A program made the position numbers and the translations under genes. A model generated the notes under the pieces. The model did not search any database. It was given only the letters and a program-made list of their open reading frames with translations, and had not been told where the DNA came from. Positions 8,374-17,230 of a stretch of 33,150 nt of DNA are shown one piece after another; within the stretch, counting starts at the first letter, position 1; every line of letters begins with the position of its first letter. The stretch is from Chitinophagales bacterium (GTDB lineage: Bacteria; Bacteroidota; Bacteroidia; Chitinophagales; Chitinophagaceae): contig JAURJU010000010.1 in NCBI GenBank assembly GCA_030832085.1, forward strand, positions 1-33,150, in the 5' to 3' direction.

Positions 8374-8801
8374 ATCAGGGTTTTCCTCATCTCCACATGG
8401 GGAATGCCCACTTCGCTGAACTCCCCGCTGACAATGGAGTACCCCAGCTTTTCATAGAAGCCAATGGCAGTCTTTCTGGCATGCATCATCATTGTTTTGC
8501 CTCCGGCATCGCGGGCAATGTTTTCAGCAAAAGCCATGATGGAAGCTCCTACACCATTCCGCTGCATTTTTTCATCGACTGCCATCTGCCTCAACTGAAA
8601 CGCGTCTGGAGCAGCCTTGGTCAGGATGCAACACGCAAGCATACTTTCTTCCTCGAATGCGCCAATCAGGATATCATGCTTGTCCCTGTCCAGGTCTTCC
8701 TGGGTATAGGTAAGGCCCAGGGGTTTCCTGAGCACTTCTTTTCTCAGTGCTATCATTTGTTCGTACGCTCCTGACCCGTGGTCTATTATCTTAATTGGCA
8801 T
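8370..8801 (-). CDS. GNAT family N-acetyltransferase
   Basis: A 143-residue single-domain GNAT enzyme. The acetyl-CoA binding motif A is QLRQMAVDEKMQRNGVG (around residues 68-84), where Q-R-N-G-V-G is the pyrophosphate loop. A downstream GFYEKLGY motif (around 115-122) is the conserved C-terminal strand seen in many small GNATs. The substrate cannot be told from sequence. The gene is convergent with the YcxB-like gene, and their stop codons overlap within the four bases CTAA (8370-8373). Confidence 0.88.
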   Translation of the reverse strand: MPIKIIDHGSGAYEQMIALRKEVLRKPLGLTYTQEDLDRDKHDILIGAFEEESMLACCILTKAAPDAFQLRQMAVDEKMQRNGVGASIMAFAENIARDAGGKTMMMHARKTAIGFYEKLGYSIVSGEFSEVGIPHVEMRKTLI

Positions 8802-8970
8802 GGTACAAGATATGTGAAATGATCAAATACAGAAATGTTCATTCCTTCTTTTTTGCGTGAAAAACGTGGATAAATAACTTTTTTTCCCCGCTACTTTATA
8901 GACTATTGATTTTCAGATTATTACAATATTGAAGGCGTGAAAAATAAATGAACAGAAATTCCCAAGAACA

Positions 8971-9000
8971 ATTGTTTTTATCCCAAATAGTTTATTTTTG
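8971..9000 (+). promoter_or_regulatory. acpP promoter, Bacteroidota type
   Basis: ATTG (8971-8974) and a perfect TAnnTTTG box, TATTTTTG (8993-9000), are 18 bases apart. Transcription should start near 9007, about 20 bases before the acpP ATG at 9027. This is the best-formed promoter in the window. Confidence 0.7.
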
Positions 9001-9026
9001 CCCCCAATAAACCAAAAAATAAAATC

Positions 9027-9263
9027 ATGTCAGACATTGCAACAAGAGTAAAGAAAATTATTGTTGACAAACTTGGTGTTGATGAGAACGAAGTTACACC
9101 TGAGGCTTCTTTTACGAATGATCTCGGAGCAGATTCTCTGGACACAGTTGAACTGATCATGGAGTTTGAAAAGGAATTCAATATTTCCATTCCTGATGAG
9201 CAGGCTGAAACCATCACCACTGTTGGACAGGCCGTGACTTATCTCGAGGAGCACGCAAAGTAA
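9027..9263 (+). CDS. acpP: Acyl carrier protein
   Basis: A 78-residue acidic protein that carries growing acyl chains in type II fatty acid synthesis. The phosphopantetheine attachment motif is [10 protein letters not shown] with Ser37. Helix II ([17 protein letters not shown]) is the usual recognition helix for synthase partners. It lies 31 bases upstream of fabF, the classic acpP-fabF-rnc order. A clear TAnnTTTG promoter precedes it. Confidence 0.98.
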   Translation: MSDIATRVKKIIVDKLGVDENEVTPEASFTNDLGADSLDTVELIMEFEKEFNISIPDEQAETITTVGQAVTYLEEHAK

Positions 9264-9294
9264 TCGGGCACTCCCCCTATTATCACAGTTACAT

Positions 9295-10545
9295 ATGGAA
9301 TCGAAAAGAGTAGTCATCACCGGACTTGGTGCAATTACCCCCATTGGCAATACCGCTCAGGATTATTGGAATGGACTGCTGGGCGGTGTTTCTGGTGCTG
9401 ACAGGATTACGCTTTTCGATGCCTCAAAATTCAGGACCCAATTTGCCTGTGAGGTGAAAGGATTCGACCCGGTTGCCTACCTGGACAAGAAGGAGGCAAG
9501 AAAGGTGGATCGTTTCACCCAACTGGCTATTGTGGCCAGTGATGAGGCCATTAAACATGCGGGAATATCGAAAGACAATGTCAATCCAGACAGAACGGGT
9601 GTCATCTTTTCGAGCGGTATTGGCGGATTGCTTACTTTCCAGGAAGAAGTGATGGCCTATGCAAAGGGAGATGGAACACCGAGGTTCAATCCCTTTTTCA
9701 TTCCCAAAATGATCCTGGACATTGCTGCAGGCCACATATCCATGCGCCATGGATTCAGGGGGCCAAATTTTGCAGTGGTCAGCGCCTGTGCATCTTCGAC
9801 ACATGCCCTTATTGAAGCATTTCATTATATCAAGCTTGGTAAAGCAGATGTCATGGTTGCCGGAGGAAGTGAGGCCGTTGTTTGTGATGCTGGTGTTGCC
9901 GGATTCAACGCGATGAAGGCACTCAGTGAGCGAAACGACGATCCCAAAACAGCTTCCAGGCCGTTTGACAAGGACAGGGATGGTTTTGTCATGGGTGAAG
10001 GAAGTGGTGCAGTGGTCCTCGAAGAACTGGAACATGCCATTCGCAGGGGAGCAACCATCTACGCTGAAATCGCAGGCGCAGGTGCCACGGCAGATGCCTA
10101 CCATATCACCGCACCCCATCCTGAGGGCTTGGGTGCCTTGAATGTGATGCGTGCATCCTTGGAAGAGGCTGGCATGAAACCGGAAGACATCGATTATATC
10201 AATGTTCACGGTACATCAACCCCCCTTGGAGACATTGCTGAAACAAAGGCCATTCTTGGTGTTTTTGGAGACCATGCTTACGACCTGAGCATCAGTTCTA
10301 CAAAATCCATGACAGGCCACTTGTTGGGTGCTGCTGGTGCTGTTGAGGCAATTGCTTGTATCAATGCAGTTATACACGATGTTGTACCTCCAACCATCAA
10401 TCACTTTACCGATGATGATGGGTTGGACCCCAAATTAGATTTCACTTTCTGGAAGCCCAAACAAAGAACCGTCCGGGCGGCGCTCAGCAATACTTTTGGT
10501 TTTGGCGGGCACAATGCTTCTATCATTGTAAAGAAGTATCTTTAG
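9295..10545 (+). CDS. fabF: Beta-ketoacyl-ACP synthase II (FabF)
   Basis: Elongating condensing enzyme of type II fatty acid synthesis, 416 residues. The thiolase-fold catalytic triad is visible: Cys165 in VSACASSTHA, His305 in INVHGTSTPLGD, and His342 in MTGHLLGAAGAVE. The N-terminus RVVITGLGAITPIG and the C-terminal NTFGFGGHNAS glycine-rich loop are characteristic. It follows acpP directly and probably shares its transcript. Confidence 0.98.
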   Translation: MESKRVVITGLGAITPIGNTAQDYWNGLLGGVSGADRITLFDASKFRTQFACEVKGFDPVAYLDKKEARKVDRFTQLAIVASDEAIKHAGISKDNVNPDRTGVIFSSGIGGLLTFQEEVMAYAKGDGTPRFNPFFIPKMILDIAAGHISMRHGFRGPNFAVVSACASSTHALIEAFHYIKLGKADVMVAGGSEAVVCDAGVAGFNAMKALSERNDDPKTASRPFDKDRDGFVMGEGSGAVVLEELEHAIRRGATIYAEIAGAGATADAYHITAPHPEGLGALNVMRASLEEAGMKPEDIDYINVHGTSTPLGDIAETKAILGVFGDHAYDLSISSTKSMTGHLLGAAGAVEAIACINAVIHDVVPPTINHFTDDDGLDPKLDFTFWKPKQRTVRAALSNTFGFGGHNASIIVKKYL

Positions 10546-10561
10546 TGTCATGAGGCCAATG

Positions 10562-10584
10562 ACCTGCACATTGCAGTTGCAGGT
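10562..10584 (+). terminator. Hairpin between fabF and rnc
   Basis: ACCTGCA (10562-10568) and TGCAGGT (10578-10584) form a 7-base stem with a 9-base loop, followed by TTTAAAA. The tail is short, so it may only reduce read-through into rnc. Confidence 0.4.
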
Positions 10585-10615
10585 TTAAAACCCATGAAAG
10601 GTTAAACATCTTCGG

Positions 10616-11332
10616 TTGCTTTACAGTTTATACTATATTTTCAGCAGCGGGAAAAAAAAGCATTTTCTTCGTCAGCTCTGCAATGTGCTTGGTTTTGCAC
10701 CAGGCAAGGTCAGTCTTTATGTTGCTGCCCTTTCTCATCGATCCGTCAAGGAACGGGTCGCAGAAAACAATGAGCGACTTGAATACTTGGGGGATGCTGT
10801 CCTTGGGGGAATAATTGCAGATTACCTTTTCATGAAGTATCCATACAAGGGAGAGGGCTTCCTCACTGAAATGCGAAGCAAGATGGTCAACAGGCAAATG
10901 TTGAATGACATCGCTGTGAAAATGGGGCTAAAAAAAATCACCCACTACAACAGGCATGACAACTCCCTCAAATCGAGTCAGATATTTGGTAACGCATTGG
11001 AAGCCCTTGTGGGGGCGGTTTACATCGATAAGGGGTATAAAAAGACACGGGCCTGGGTCATCAGGAAAATTGTCATCCCACACCTTTTCATGGAGGAGCT
11101 TGAAAATGTGGAAATCAACCAAAAAAATAAATTGTACAGCTGGGCAAACAAGGGGGGAAAGATGCTTGAATTTGAAACCCTGGAAGAACGCATGGAAAAT
11201 GGAAGGCGCTTGTTCAGGGTCGGAGCTGTGGTGGACGGGGAGGTGATTGCTGAAGGGAAGGCGTTCAACAAAAAAGATGCAAGCCAGATTGCAGCACAAA
11301 ATGCTGTGGACAAACTGAACCTGACCACTTAG
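10616..11332 (+). CDS. rnc: Ribonuclease III
   Basis: Double-strand-specific endoribonuclease for rRNA and mRNA processing, 238 residues. The signature is NERLEYLGDAVL (residues 52-63) with metal-binding Glu56 and Asp60. The second acidic cluster is FGNALEALVGAVYID, with Glu129 and an Asn at the position where E. coli has Asp, a common variant. A dsRNA-binding domain follows (about 165-236), including GKAFNKKDASQIAAQNA. No ATG precedes the conserved region. The first usable start is TTG at 10616, since an in-frame TGA lies at 10595-10597. It follows fabF as in many bacteria. Confidence 0.93.
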   Translation: MLYSLYYIFSSGKKKHFLRQLCNVLGFAPGKVSLYVAALSHRSVKERVAENNERLEYLGDAVLGGIIADYLFMKYPYKGEGFLTEMRSKMVNRQMLNDIAVKMGLKKITHYNRHDNSLKSSQIFGNALEALVGAVYIDKGYKKTRAWVIRKIVIPHLFMEELENVEINQKNKLYSWANKGGKMLEFETLEERMENGRRLFRVGAVVDGEVIAEGKAFNKKDASQIAAQNAVDKLNLTT

Positions 11333-11378
11333 CCCATTGTTCTTTTATCGCGGTGGCTGATTGGAGAACAAGGAATTT

Positions 11379-11786
11379 TCATGGTTGAGGCCTCTCCTGG
11401 CACAATTCTATCAGTATTCCATTGGTGCTTTTTGGGTGCAGAAAACAGATCAGCTTGTTGTCTGCTCCTATTTTTGGCACCTCATTTACAAATGCAAAGC
11501 CATCCGCCTTCAGGCGTGCAATTTCTTCTTCTATATTTTCTACCGCAAACGCAACATGGTGCATTCCTTCCCCATTTTTTTGGATGAACTTTGCGATTAC
11601 ACCGTCTTTCCCAAGGCTTTCCAGCAGCTCCACCTTGCTTTCTCCAGTTTTGAAAAATGCAGTACTGACCTTTTCTGATTCCACCGTTTCCGTTTTATAG
11701 CAGGCTGTGCCCAAAAGCTTTTCAAACAGGGGAATGGAAGCCTCGAGTGAATTGACAGCAAATGCGATGTGTTCGATTTTATTCAT
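11379..11786 (-). CDS. mce: Methylmalonyl-CoA epimerase
   Basis: A vicinal-oxygen-chelate protein of 135 residues that interconverts the R and S forms of methylmalonyl-CoA, linking the B12-dependent mutase to propionate metabolism. The two beta-alpha-beta-beta-beta halves are visible. Probable metal ligands are the His in KIEHIAFAV, the Glu in KVELLES, the His in MHHVAFAVENI, and the Glu in GILIELCQ. GDGV-type spacing near the middle and PHPKSTNG-like FLHPKSTNG support the assignment. It is convergent with rnc and divergent from the IscA-like gene. With nrdJ, it is the second gene here consistent with a cobalamin-using organism. Confidence 0.9.
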   Translation of the reverse strand: MNKIEHIAFAVNSLEASIPLFEKLLGTACYKTETVESEKVSTAFFKTGESKVELLESLGKDGVIAKFIQKNGEGMHHVAFAVENIEEEIARLKADGFAFVNEVPKIGADNKLICFLHPKSTNGILIELCQERPQP

Positions 11787-11889
11787 GACTGGAGCGTTGT
11801 TTGCGCGATGGCATAAATTTACAATTCATTTGCCAAACCATTTTATCCCTGCAGCCAGCGAATCCCTCAACAAGGCCATCCTCCTGCTC

Positions 11890-11917
11890 GTTGAGATCCA
11901 GGGAATCTGTAACTTTG
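11890..11917 (+). promoter_or_regulatory. Candidate promoter of the IscA/SufA-like gene
   Basis: GTTG (11890-11893) and a perfect TAnnTTTG box TAACTTTG (11910-11917) are 16 bases apart. The expected start of transcription near 11924 is about 12 bases before the ATG at 11936. It argues against using the upstream part of the open frame as coding. Confidence 0.5.
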
Positions 11918-11935
11918 TACCATAACCGATTGAGC

Positions 11936-12286
11936 ATGGAAGCAACAGCAATGATGTCTGGGATATATATCAGTGAGAAGGCGAAAGCACGTGTAGAAAA
12001 TCTCCTGACCGAAGAGGGCAAGGGCGATGATTATTTCGTCAGGGTAAGCGTAGTCAGCGGTGGATGTTCCGGACTTACCTATAAAATGGATTTTGACAAT
12101 GAAGTCAAACCTGGCGACCAGGTATTTGAAGACAGGGGCATGAAGTTGGTTACCGATAGAAAAAGCATACTCTACCTTTTTAATACTACCCTGGAGTTTT
12201 CTGATGGCCTGGATGGGAAGGGTTTTCATTTTATGAATCCCAACGCAAACAGGACCTGCGCCTGCGGAGAAAGTTTTTCTGTTTGA
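11936..12286 (+). CDS. Iron-sulfur cluster assembly accessory protein (IscA/SufA/ErpA family)
   Basis: A 116-residue A-type carrier that delivers Fe-S clusters to target proteins. The three ligand Cys are present: one in SGGCSGLTYKM and two in the C-terminal TCACGESF. The start ATG at 11936 (MEATAMMSGIYIS) is chosen because it brings the length to the family norm and lies just downstream of a TAnnTTTG box. The frame is open to 11801, but that stretch overlaps the promoter region. Family member type (IscA, SufA or ErpA) cannot be decided from context; no other suf or isc gene is in the window. Confidence 0.93.
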   Translation: MEATAMMSGIYISEKAKARVENLLTEEGKGDDYFVRVSVVSGGCSGLTYKMDFDNEVKPGDQVFEDRGMKLVTDRKSILYLFNTTLEFSDGLDGKGFHFMNPNANRTCACGESFSV

Positions 12287-12339
12287 CCTGCGGTTTTTGC
12301 TCTTCCATTGCGATAGGCATTCCATTGTGTTTCATGTGG

Positions 12340-14628
12340 CTACCGTATGATGAAAGACCGTAAAATGGGCTTGTCGCTCCCCGACAGCACCAATGTATAT
12401 TTTCCTGCAGACAAGTGACTGGTATTCACTTGCAAACCATTTTCTGTTGGAAAGGAAGTTGTTGCAACAAACTGACCCGCCTGGTTCAGGATTCCAATGA
12501 AAGACCCTTTATCTATGTTGGGGCCAATCCTGATAAAATCCCTTGTGGGGTTGGGATACAGCAGAATTTTTTCTCGCGCATTGCGCATGAAAATGATGTT
12601 GGAGCAGTATTCTTTTCCATTTTTTCCTTCAGACCTGATCCTGATGCAACTTCCACTGACAAATGAAGAGCGGAAAACCTGGTTGTAACTGGTCTTACCC
12701 ATTCGATTTTTAGATTCAACAGTGTCAATTGCCATGAACGGTCCATCTGCACTGCTCTTTTCTACAACATACCTGTTGACTGTTTCGTCGAAATTGGAAG
12801 TCCAACTCAATTTTGTGAACCCATTTCGTTCCTGATAACACAATCCAAGTGTTTCCAATGGCAGCGCAACCGGATGCATGCTGCCAAAAGTATACATCCC
12901 ACTGCTCATGCGCTGCGGCAAGCTGGAAACTGCATTTGGATAGGTATCATTGGCATACAAGGGCAGCAATTGCCATGCCTCACCTGTTGCCTTTCTTGCA
13001 ATCAGTGGCTGTCCGGTGATTCCGGCGGTGCTGTGTACCCCCAACAACAGCCGGATCAGATCCTGGTTGGCGACCGTATCTGGCGGGGATATTTTTTTGA
13101 ACTCCCAATACTCCCTGGTGCTGATTGACTTTATCGGAAAAGCCATTGAAGCATTTCCCGTATCTGCAGCACGCGGATGGTATTCCACCTGAAAGACTGC
13201 AGGCGCTGCTGTATTTTTTGAAATGACCATCGGTGCAAAAACGCTGTCTTTTCCAACGGGGAAATGCAGGTCTTTTTTGGATGATGCAATGTACCTGAAT
13301 GGTCCAATGATGAAGCTTACAGGCCTACCGCTGATCTTGTTCCCAGAAAAGACCAATATCCTGTTGCTGTCTGTCAAGATGTTACCCCGGATCAGCCCAA
13401 GGCTGTCGGTTACAAGAACACTTGAGGAGAGTGTTAAACCTCCAGCAGGTTTGTTGATGTACAGGCCCGCTGCTGCAGCAGGAAAGCGGTTTCCCGTGTA
13501 CTGATGCCTGGAACCGTAGAACACATAGTTTGCTTTGGGATGCAGGGACAGGGATTGCATTCCAACATTTCCTTTGGCACTGTCTCCTGCAATTCCTCCA
13601 ATACTGCCAATGCCAAGAATGGATGAGCTGTCCGTTTCTAATTTTCCGGCCCCATCCAGCAAGAACTCATCCATCATCATGCTGGCATGTGGGGCAAGTT
13701 TCCAGACAAGGGTGGGGTTGGGCAACAACAGGTTTGACTTCAATTGGAATATACCCTTGGCCACTACAACATTTCTGAAATTGCTGCCAAAGCTCATTGT
13801 TCCTTTCACCTGTACGCTTGTGCTGTCACCATCGAACAGGAGTTCTCTGGACATGCTGTCCTTGAGTGTTGGGTTGAGGGAGAACTTTCCCTTTACAATC
13901 AGGTTTCTTCCGATGTAGACAGCGTTGTTCAGGGAGGAGGTAAAACTGCTGCTGTCGTCAACCAGAAAATCCCCGTGAACGCGAAGGCTGCTTGCACCAC
14001 TCCCACTGTATGATTTCTTGCCTGCAGTCAAGGAAGACAGCCACAGGGAACCAAATTCCCTTCCTGAGATCGATATGATGTATCCGGAATTACCGGGAAC
14101 ATCAAATTCAAAAATTCCTTTTTGTGTAGAGGTGTCCAACATCAATTTTGATACGATGGTGGCATTTCCCCTTAGGGTTTTGTGAACATAGCGGCCCAGG
14201 TTTTCAATCAGGAATTTCCCATTCACATCAATTGCATTTCCTGCACTGGCTCCGGAGTTGTTGATGAACAGGCCACCCCTCGCAATCCTGAAAGCATTTC
14301 CTGTTGACAACATGGTCAGACAGGGTGAGGATGTATTGCCTACAGGGATTTCCAGGGTGATGCTGCCTCCGGCATCCGGAACCATTGACAAGGAATTGAC
14401 TGATGCAGTGAATGTTCCCGCTGGGAAGAGAATCTTGTAGGAACCAGCAATATACTGGTTGTTGATCAGCACATCATCTGAGGGCAATGGGATGCCATCA
14501 GGATACCAGTTGCGTTCATTGTTCCAAAGGCCATCGCCACCTTGGCCGTCCCATTTTTTCTGTGCGTTTGAATGTGCAACAGCTGACCCTAAAAAGAACA
14601 ACGCCAGGATCCATTTTCCCCTTTTCAT
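12340..14628 (-). CDS. Secreted protein with type IX secretion sorting domain
   Basis: A 762-residue exported protein. The N-terminal signal peptide (MKRGKWILALFFLGSAVAHS, cleavage near SNA/Q) is followed by WDGQGGDGLWNNERNWYPDG, a Trp/Gly/Asn pattern common at the start of large Bacteroidota surface proteins. Repetitive beta-rich sequence with many Ser, Gly and Asn runs through the middle. A fibronectin-like stretch (LSWTSNFDETVNRYVVEKSS) lies near 600. The C-terminal 75 residues start ILLYPNPTRDFIRI and end SAGKYTLVLSGSDKPILRSF, the typical type A sorting domain cut during type IX export. No catalytic motif recognised. It probably is a surface-anchored or released structural or adhesive protein; porT and gldFG nearby encode part of the relevant machinery. 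Confidence 0.88.
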   Translation of the reverse strand: MKRGKWILALFFLGSAVAHSNAQKKWDGQGGDGLWNNERNWYPDGIPLPSDDVLINNQYIAGSYKILFPAGTFTASVNSLSMVPDAGGSITLEIPVGNTSSPCLTMLSTGNAFRIARGGLFINNSGASAGNAIDVNGKFLIENLGRYVHKTLRGNATIVSKLMLDTSTQKGIFEFDVPGNSGYIISISGREFGSLWLSSLTAGKKSYSGSGASSLRVHGDFLVDDSSSFTSSLNNAVYIGRNLIVKGKFSLNPTLKDSMSRELLFDGDSTSVQVKGTMSFGSNFRNVVVAKGIFQLKSNLLLPNPTLVWKLAPHASMMMDEFLLDGAGKLETDSSSILGIGSIGGIAGDSAKGNVGMQSLSLHPKANYVFYGSRHQYTGNRFPAAAAGLYINKPAGGLTLSSSVLVTDSLGLIRGNILTDSNRILVFSGNKISGRPVSFIIGPFRYIASSKKDLHFPVGKDSVFAPMVISKNTAAPAVFQVEYHPRAADTGNASMAFPIKSISTREYWEFKKISPPDTVANQDLIRLLLGVHSTAGITGQPLIARKATGEAWQLLPLYANDTYPNAVSSLPQRMSSGMYTFGSMHPVALPLETLGLCYQERNGFTKLSWTSNFDETVNRYVVEKSSADGPFMAIDTVESKNRMGKTSYNQVFRSSFVSGSCIRIRSEGKNGKEYCSNIIFMRNAREKILLYPNPTRDFIRIGPNIDKGSFIGILNQAGQFVATTSFPTENGLQVNTSHLSAGKYTLVLSGSDKPILRSFIIR

Positions 14629-14724
14629 ACCCCACCGATCTGATTTGCATGCAATGTATTAACAGGGCTTTCGCTTAAAAAGGTTTTTACACCATGTTTT
14701 TTCCGTTATTTTCACGACTTCATG

Positions 14725-14732
14725 TAATCTTG
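14725..14732 (+). promoter_or_regulatory. Candidate -7 box for gldF
   Basis: TAATCTTG differs from TAnnTTTG at one position and lies 9 bases before the ATG at 14742. No convincing -33 element was seen. If used, the leader is only about 3 bases. Confidence 0.35.
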
Positions 14733-14741
14733 CACCTGAAT

Positions 14742-15461
14742 ATGTTCACGATCATCAAAAAAGAGTTGCGTCAGTTTTTCAGTGGCTTGTTGGGCTACCT
14801 GACCATGGGTGTATTTTTGCTCATCACCGGCTTGGTTTTGTTCGTCATTCCTGGATCGGGAATCCTGGATGCCGGCTATGCCAGCATGGACGCTTTTTTT
14901 GGGGCAGCACCCTATATCATGCTTTTCCTGATTCCCGCCATCACCATGAAGAGTTTCAGTGAAGAGTACAGGAACGGAACCTTTGAGATTTTGAAAACAT
15001 CTCCCATCACCATTCGCAGCCTTGTCCTGGGCAAGTTTTTTGCCGGAATCATTCTGGTTACCATGACCTTGCTCTGTACACTGGTATATGTGTTCAGTAT
15101 TGTTGCATTGTCCACAGATGGAATTGATTCCGGTGGAATCATGGGTTCTTATGTAGGCCTGTTGTTGCTCTGCGGCATCTACACGGCCATTGGCTTGTTC
15201 ACCAGCAGTCTTCAACAGAATGCAGTTGCTGCATTTTTACTCAGTGCATTTCTTTGTTATGTTGCCTACTCCCTGTTCTCATCTCTTGCCACAATAGAAG
15301 CCTGGAAGGTGGGTTGGGGATATTATGTTTCACTGGTGGGCATCCAGTATCATTTTGAAAATGTCAGCAAAGGATTTATTGACAGCCGGGACCTTGTATA
15401 TTTTCTTTCTGCCATTGCATTTTTTCTTTATTTGACCATCCAAAAAATAAAATTGAAATAG
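14742..15461 (+). CDS. gldF: Gliding-motility ABC transporter permease GldF
   Basis: Inner-membrane permease of the GldA-GldF-GldG ABC transporter required for gliding in Flavobacterium, 239 residues. It starts MFTIIKKELRQFFSG and has about six hydrophobic segments. The conserved ABC-2 permease segment MKSFSEEYRNGTFEILKTSP (about residues 67-86) is diagnostic. The ATG at 14742 is chosen over the one at 14694 because the earlier frame crosses the promoter-like box and reads as non-coding. gldG follows after 3 bases. The ATPase gldA is not in the window. Confidence 0.92.
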   Translation: MFTIIKKELRQFFSGLLGYLTMGVFLLITGLVLFVIPGSGILDAGYASMDAFFGAAPYIMLFLIPAITMKSFSEEYRNGTFEILKTSPITIRSLVLGKFFAGIILVTMTLLCTLVYVFSIVALSTDGIDSGGIMGSYVGLLLLCGIYTAIGLFTSSLQQNAVAAFLLSAFLCYVAYSLFSSLATIEAWKVGWGYYVSLVGIQYHFENVSKGFIDSRDLVYFLSAIAFFLYLTIQKIKLK

Positions 15462-15464
15462 GCC

Positions 15465-17177
15465 ATGAAGGGATGGATAAAAAAAACAGCTTCCTGGTTG
15501 ATTCCTTTGCTGGCCATGCTTTTGGTCAATGCATGTGCTCATTATTTTCATGCAGGGATAGACCTCACGGCTGAAAAAAGATTTACCCTTGCGCCATCCA
15601 CAAAGAATTTGGTAGCAGGCATCGACAAGCCCATAACCCTTACCGTTTACCTGAAAGGTGATATGCCTGCTGGCTTCAAAAGACTTGCCAATGCAGCTGA
15701 AGACATTGGATCCTCTTTCAGGTCAATCAGCAATGGAAAGTTTCAGGTTGTTTTTGAAAGGCCGGGAGAAGGTCTTGAAGATACCGCAAAAGCCATTTTG
15801 TTTGATTCCCTTCAACGCATGGGCATCCATCCCACCAATGTCAAGGCACAGGAAAAAAAAGGAGAGCAGACTGCTGAAACCCTTGTATTTGCGGGCGCAG
15901 TTCTGAGCAACACAAATGGCAGTGTCGGGATTGATTTCCTTGAAGGGCAAAGCAACCTCAATGGACTGGAATCCCTGAACAATGCAGAAGCCTTGATGGA
16001 ATACAAGATTGCAAAGGCCCTGGTATTGCTTACGCGGGATACCATTCCCTTGGTGGGATACCTGACAGGCAATGGGCAACCCCTGGACCTCAGTGTATAT
16101 GACCTTGTGGAGAATGTGCTGAAAAAAGACCATCGCTTCAGGATCTTGCCCATTGACAGTGTCGCATACATACCCGAAGCGTTTACTGCCTTGGTGGTTG
16201 CAAAGCCAACCCGCCCATTTACCCCTGCGCAGAAACTCAAGCTTGACCAATACATCATGCGTGGCGGGAAATTGCTTTGGGCCGTGGACAACCTTTATGC
16301 CAGCATGGACAGCCTCCAGCGCAGCAGCGGATCCTTTGTGGCCTTCGATCTTGGTTTGGACCTCGACGAACAACTGTTCAAATATGGGGTGCGCATCAAC
16401 AGGGACCTCGTTCAGGACCTGGAATGCGACAAGGTTCCATCTGTCATTGGCAGCATTGGAGACAAGCCACAGATCGAGCTCTTGCCCTGGCCCTATGCAC
16501 CTTTGCTGAGGAATACAAGCGGACATCCCATTTCCAAAAACCTTGATGTTGTGCTCTCTTCCTTCCCACAATCCATCGATACGGTTGCCGCCCCGGGCAT
16601 TTCCAAGCAGGTAATCCTTGCCTCATCTGACTATTCCAGGACCCTGCAAACACCCGCTCTTGTTGAGTGGAGAAGCATCAGGACAGAAGAGGACCTTGCA
16701 GCCTTCAACAAGAAAAATAAGGCAGTGGCCCTGTTGCTGGAAGGTAAATTCCAATCTCCATTGGCCAACCGGATTTCCACTGAGGACCTTCAACGCCTGG
16801 CGGAAGAGGACAAAAGGCCATTCCTTTCATCCTGTTCATCCAGCAACAGCATGATTGTCATTGCTGATGCAGACATCCTTACCAATGCAGTGAGTCAGCA
16901 GGATGGCCCTATTGCCATGGGCATGAACAGCTATACCCGCCAGCAGTATGCCAACAGGGATTTTATCAGCAACTGTCTTTTTTATCTTACAGGCGGTTCT
17001 TCGATCATGGATGCGCGTGCGAAAACATTCCGGCTGAGGTTGCTGGACAAAGCGCAAGTTGAAGAGAATGCATTTTTTTGGCAGATGGTTAACCTCCTGC
17101 TGCCACTGGTTTTCCCGCTGGCCATTTATTTTATATATGGATTTGTACGCAAAAGGAAATATGCCCTCTGGGGTTAA
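15465..17177 (+). CDS. gldG: Gliding-motility ABC transporter component GldG
   Basis: Partner of GldF, 570 residues. One membrane anchor lies at the N-terminus (WLIPLLAMLLVNACA) and a second at the C-terminus (MVNLLLPLVFPLAIYFIYGF) before a basic tail. The large periplasmic region between them has the IDLTAEKRFTLAPSTKNL opening, the PLVGYLTGNGQP segment, and the ADADIL element of the GldG/IFT52-like ABC_transp_aux domain. It is adjacent to gldF with 3 bases between them. In Flavobacterium johnsoniae gldF and gldG are needed for gliding; their substrate is not established. Confidence 0.93.
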   Translation: MKGWIKKTASWLIPLLAMLLVNACAHYFHAGIDLTAEKRFTLAPSTKNLVAGIDKPITLTVYLKGDMPAGFKRLANAAEDIGSSFRSISNGKFQVVFERPGEGLEDTAKAILFDSLQRMGIHPTNVKAQEKKGEQTAETLVFAGAVLSNTNGSVGIDFLEGQSNLNGLESLNNAEALMEYKIAKALVLLTRDTIPLVGYLTGNGQPLDLSVYDLVENVLKKDHRFRILPIDSVAYIPEAFTALVVAKPTRPFTPAQKLKLDQYIMRGGKLLWAVDNLYASMDSLQRSSGSFVAFDLGLDLDEQLFKYGVRINRDLVQDLECDKVPSVIGSIGDKPQIELLPWPYAPLLRNTSGHPISKNLDVVLSSFPQSIDTVAAPGISKQVILASSDYSRTLQTPALVEWRSIRTEEDLAAFNKKNKAVALLLEGKFQSPLANRISTEDLQRLAEEDKRPFLSSCSSSNSMIVIADADILTNAVSQQDGPIAMGMNSYTRQQYANRDFISNCLFYLTGGSSIMDARAKTFRLRLLDKAQVEENAFFWQMVNLLLPLVFPLAIYFIYGFVRKRKYALWG

Positions 17178-17199
17178 ACCTTTGCCTTGGGGGAATGAC

Positions 17200-17207
17200 T
17201 ATCTTTG
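17200..17207 (+). promoter_or_regulatory. terC promoter -7 box
   Basis: A perfect TAnnTTTG box (TATCTTTG). A TTTG at 17181-17184 is a possible -33 partner at a short 15-base spacing. Transcription near 17214 supports the ATG at 17231 as the start of the TerC gene. Confidence 0.5.
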
Positions 17208-17230
17208 CCCCCATTAACCTGATTCAAAAA

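Noticed and set aside
9424-10209. Minus-strand frame (261 codons) opposite fabF
   Set aside because: Lies wholly inside fabF and shows no protein-like pattern.
11337-11371. Inverted repeat TTGTTCT/AGAACAA between rnc and mce as a terminator
   Set aside because: A 21-base loop and no T-run make it unlikely to act as one.
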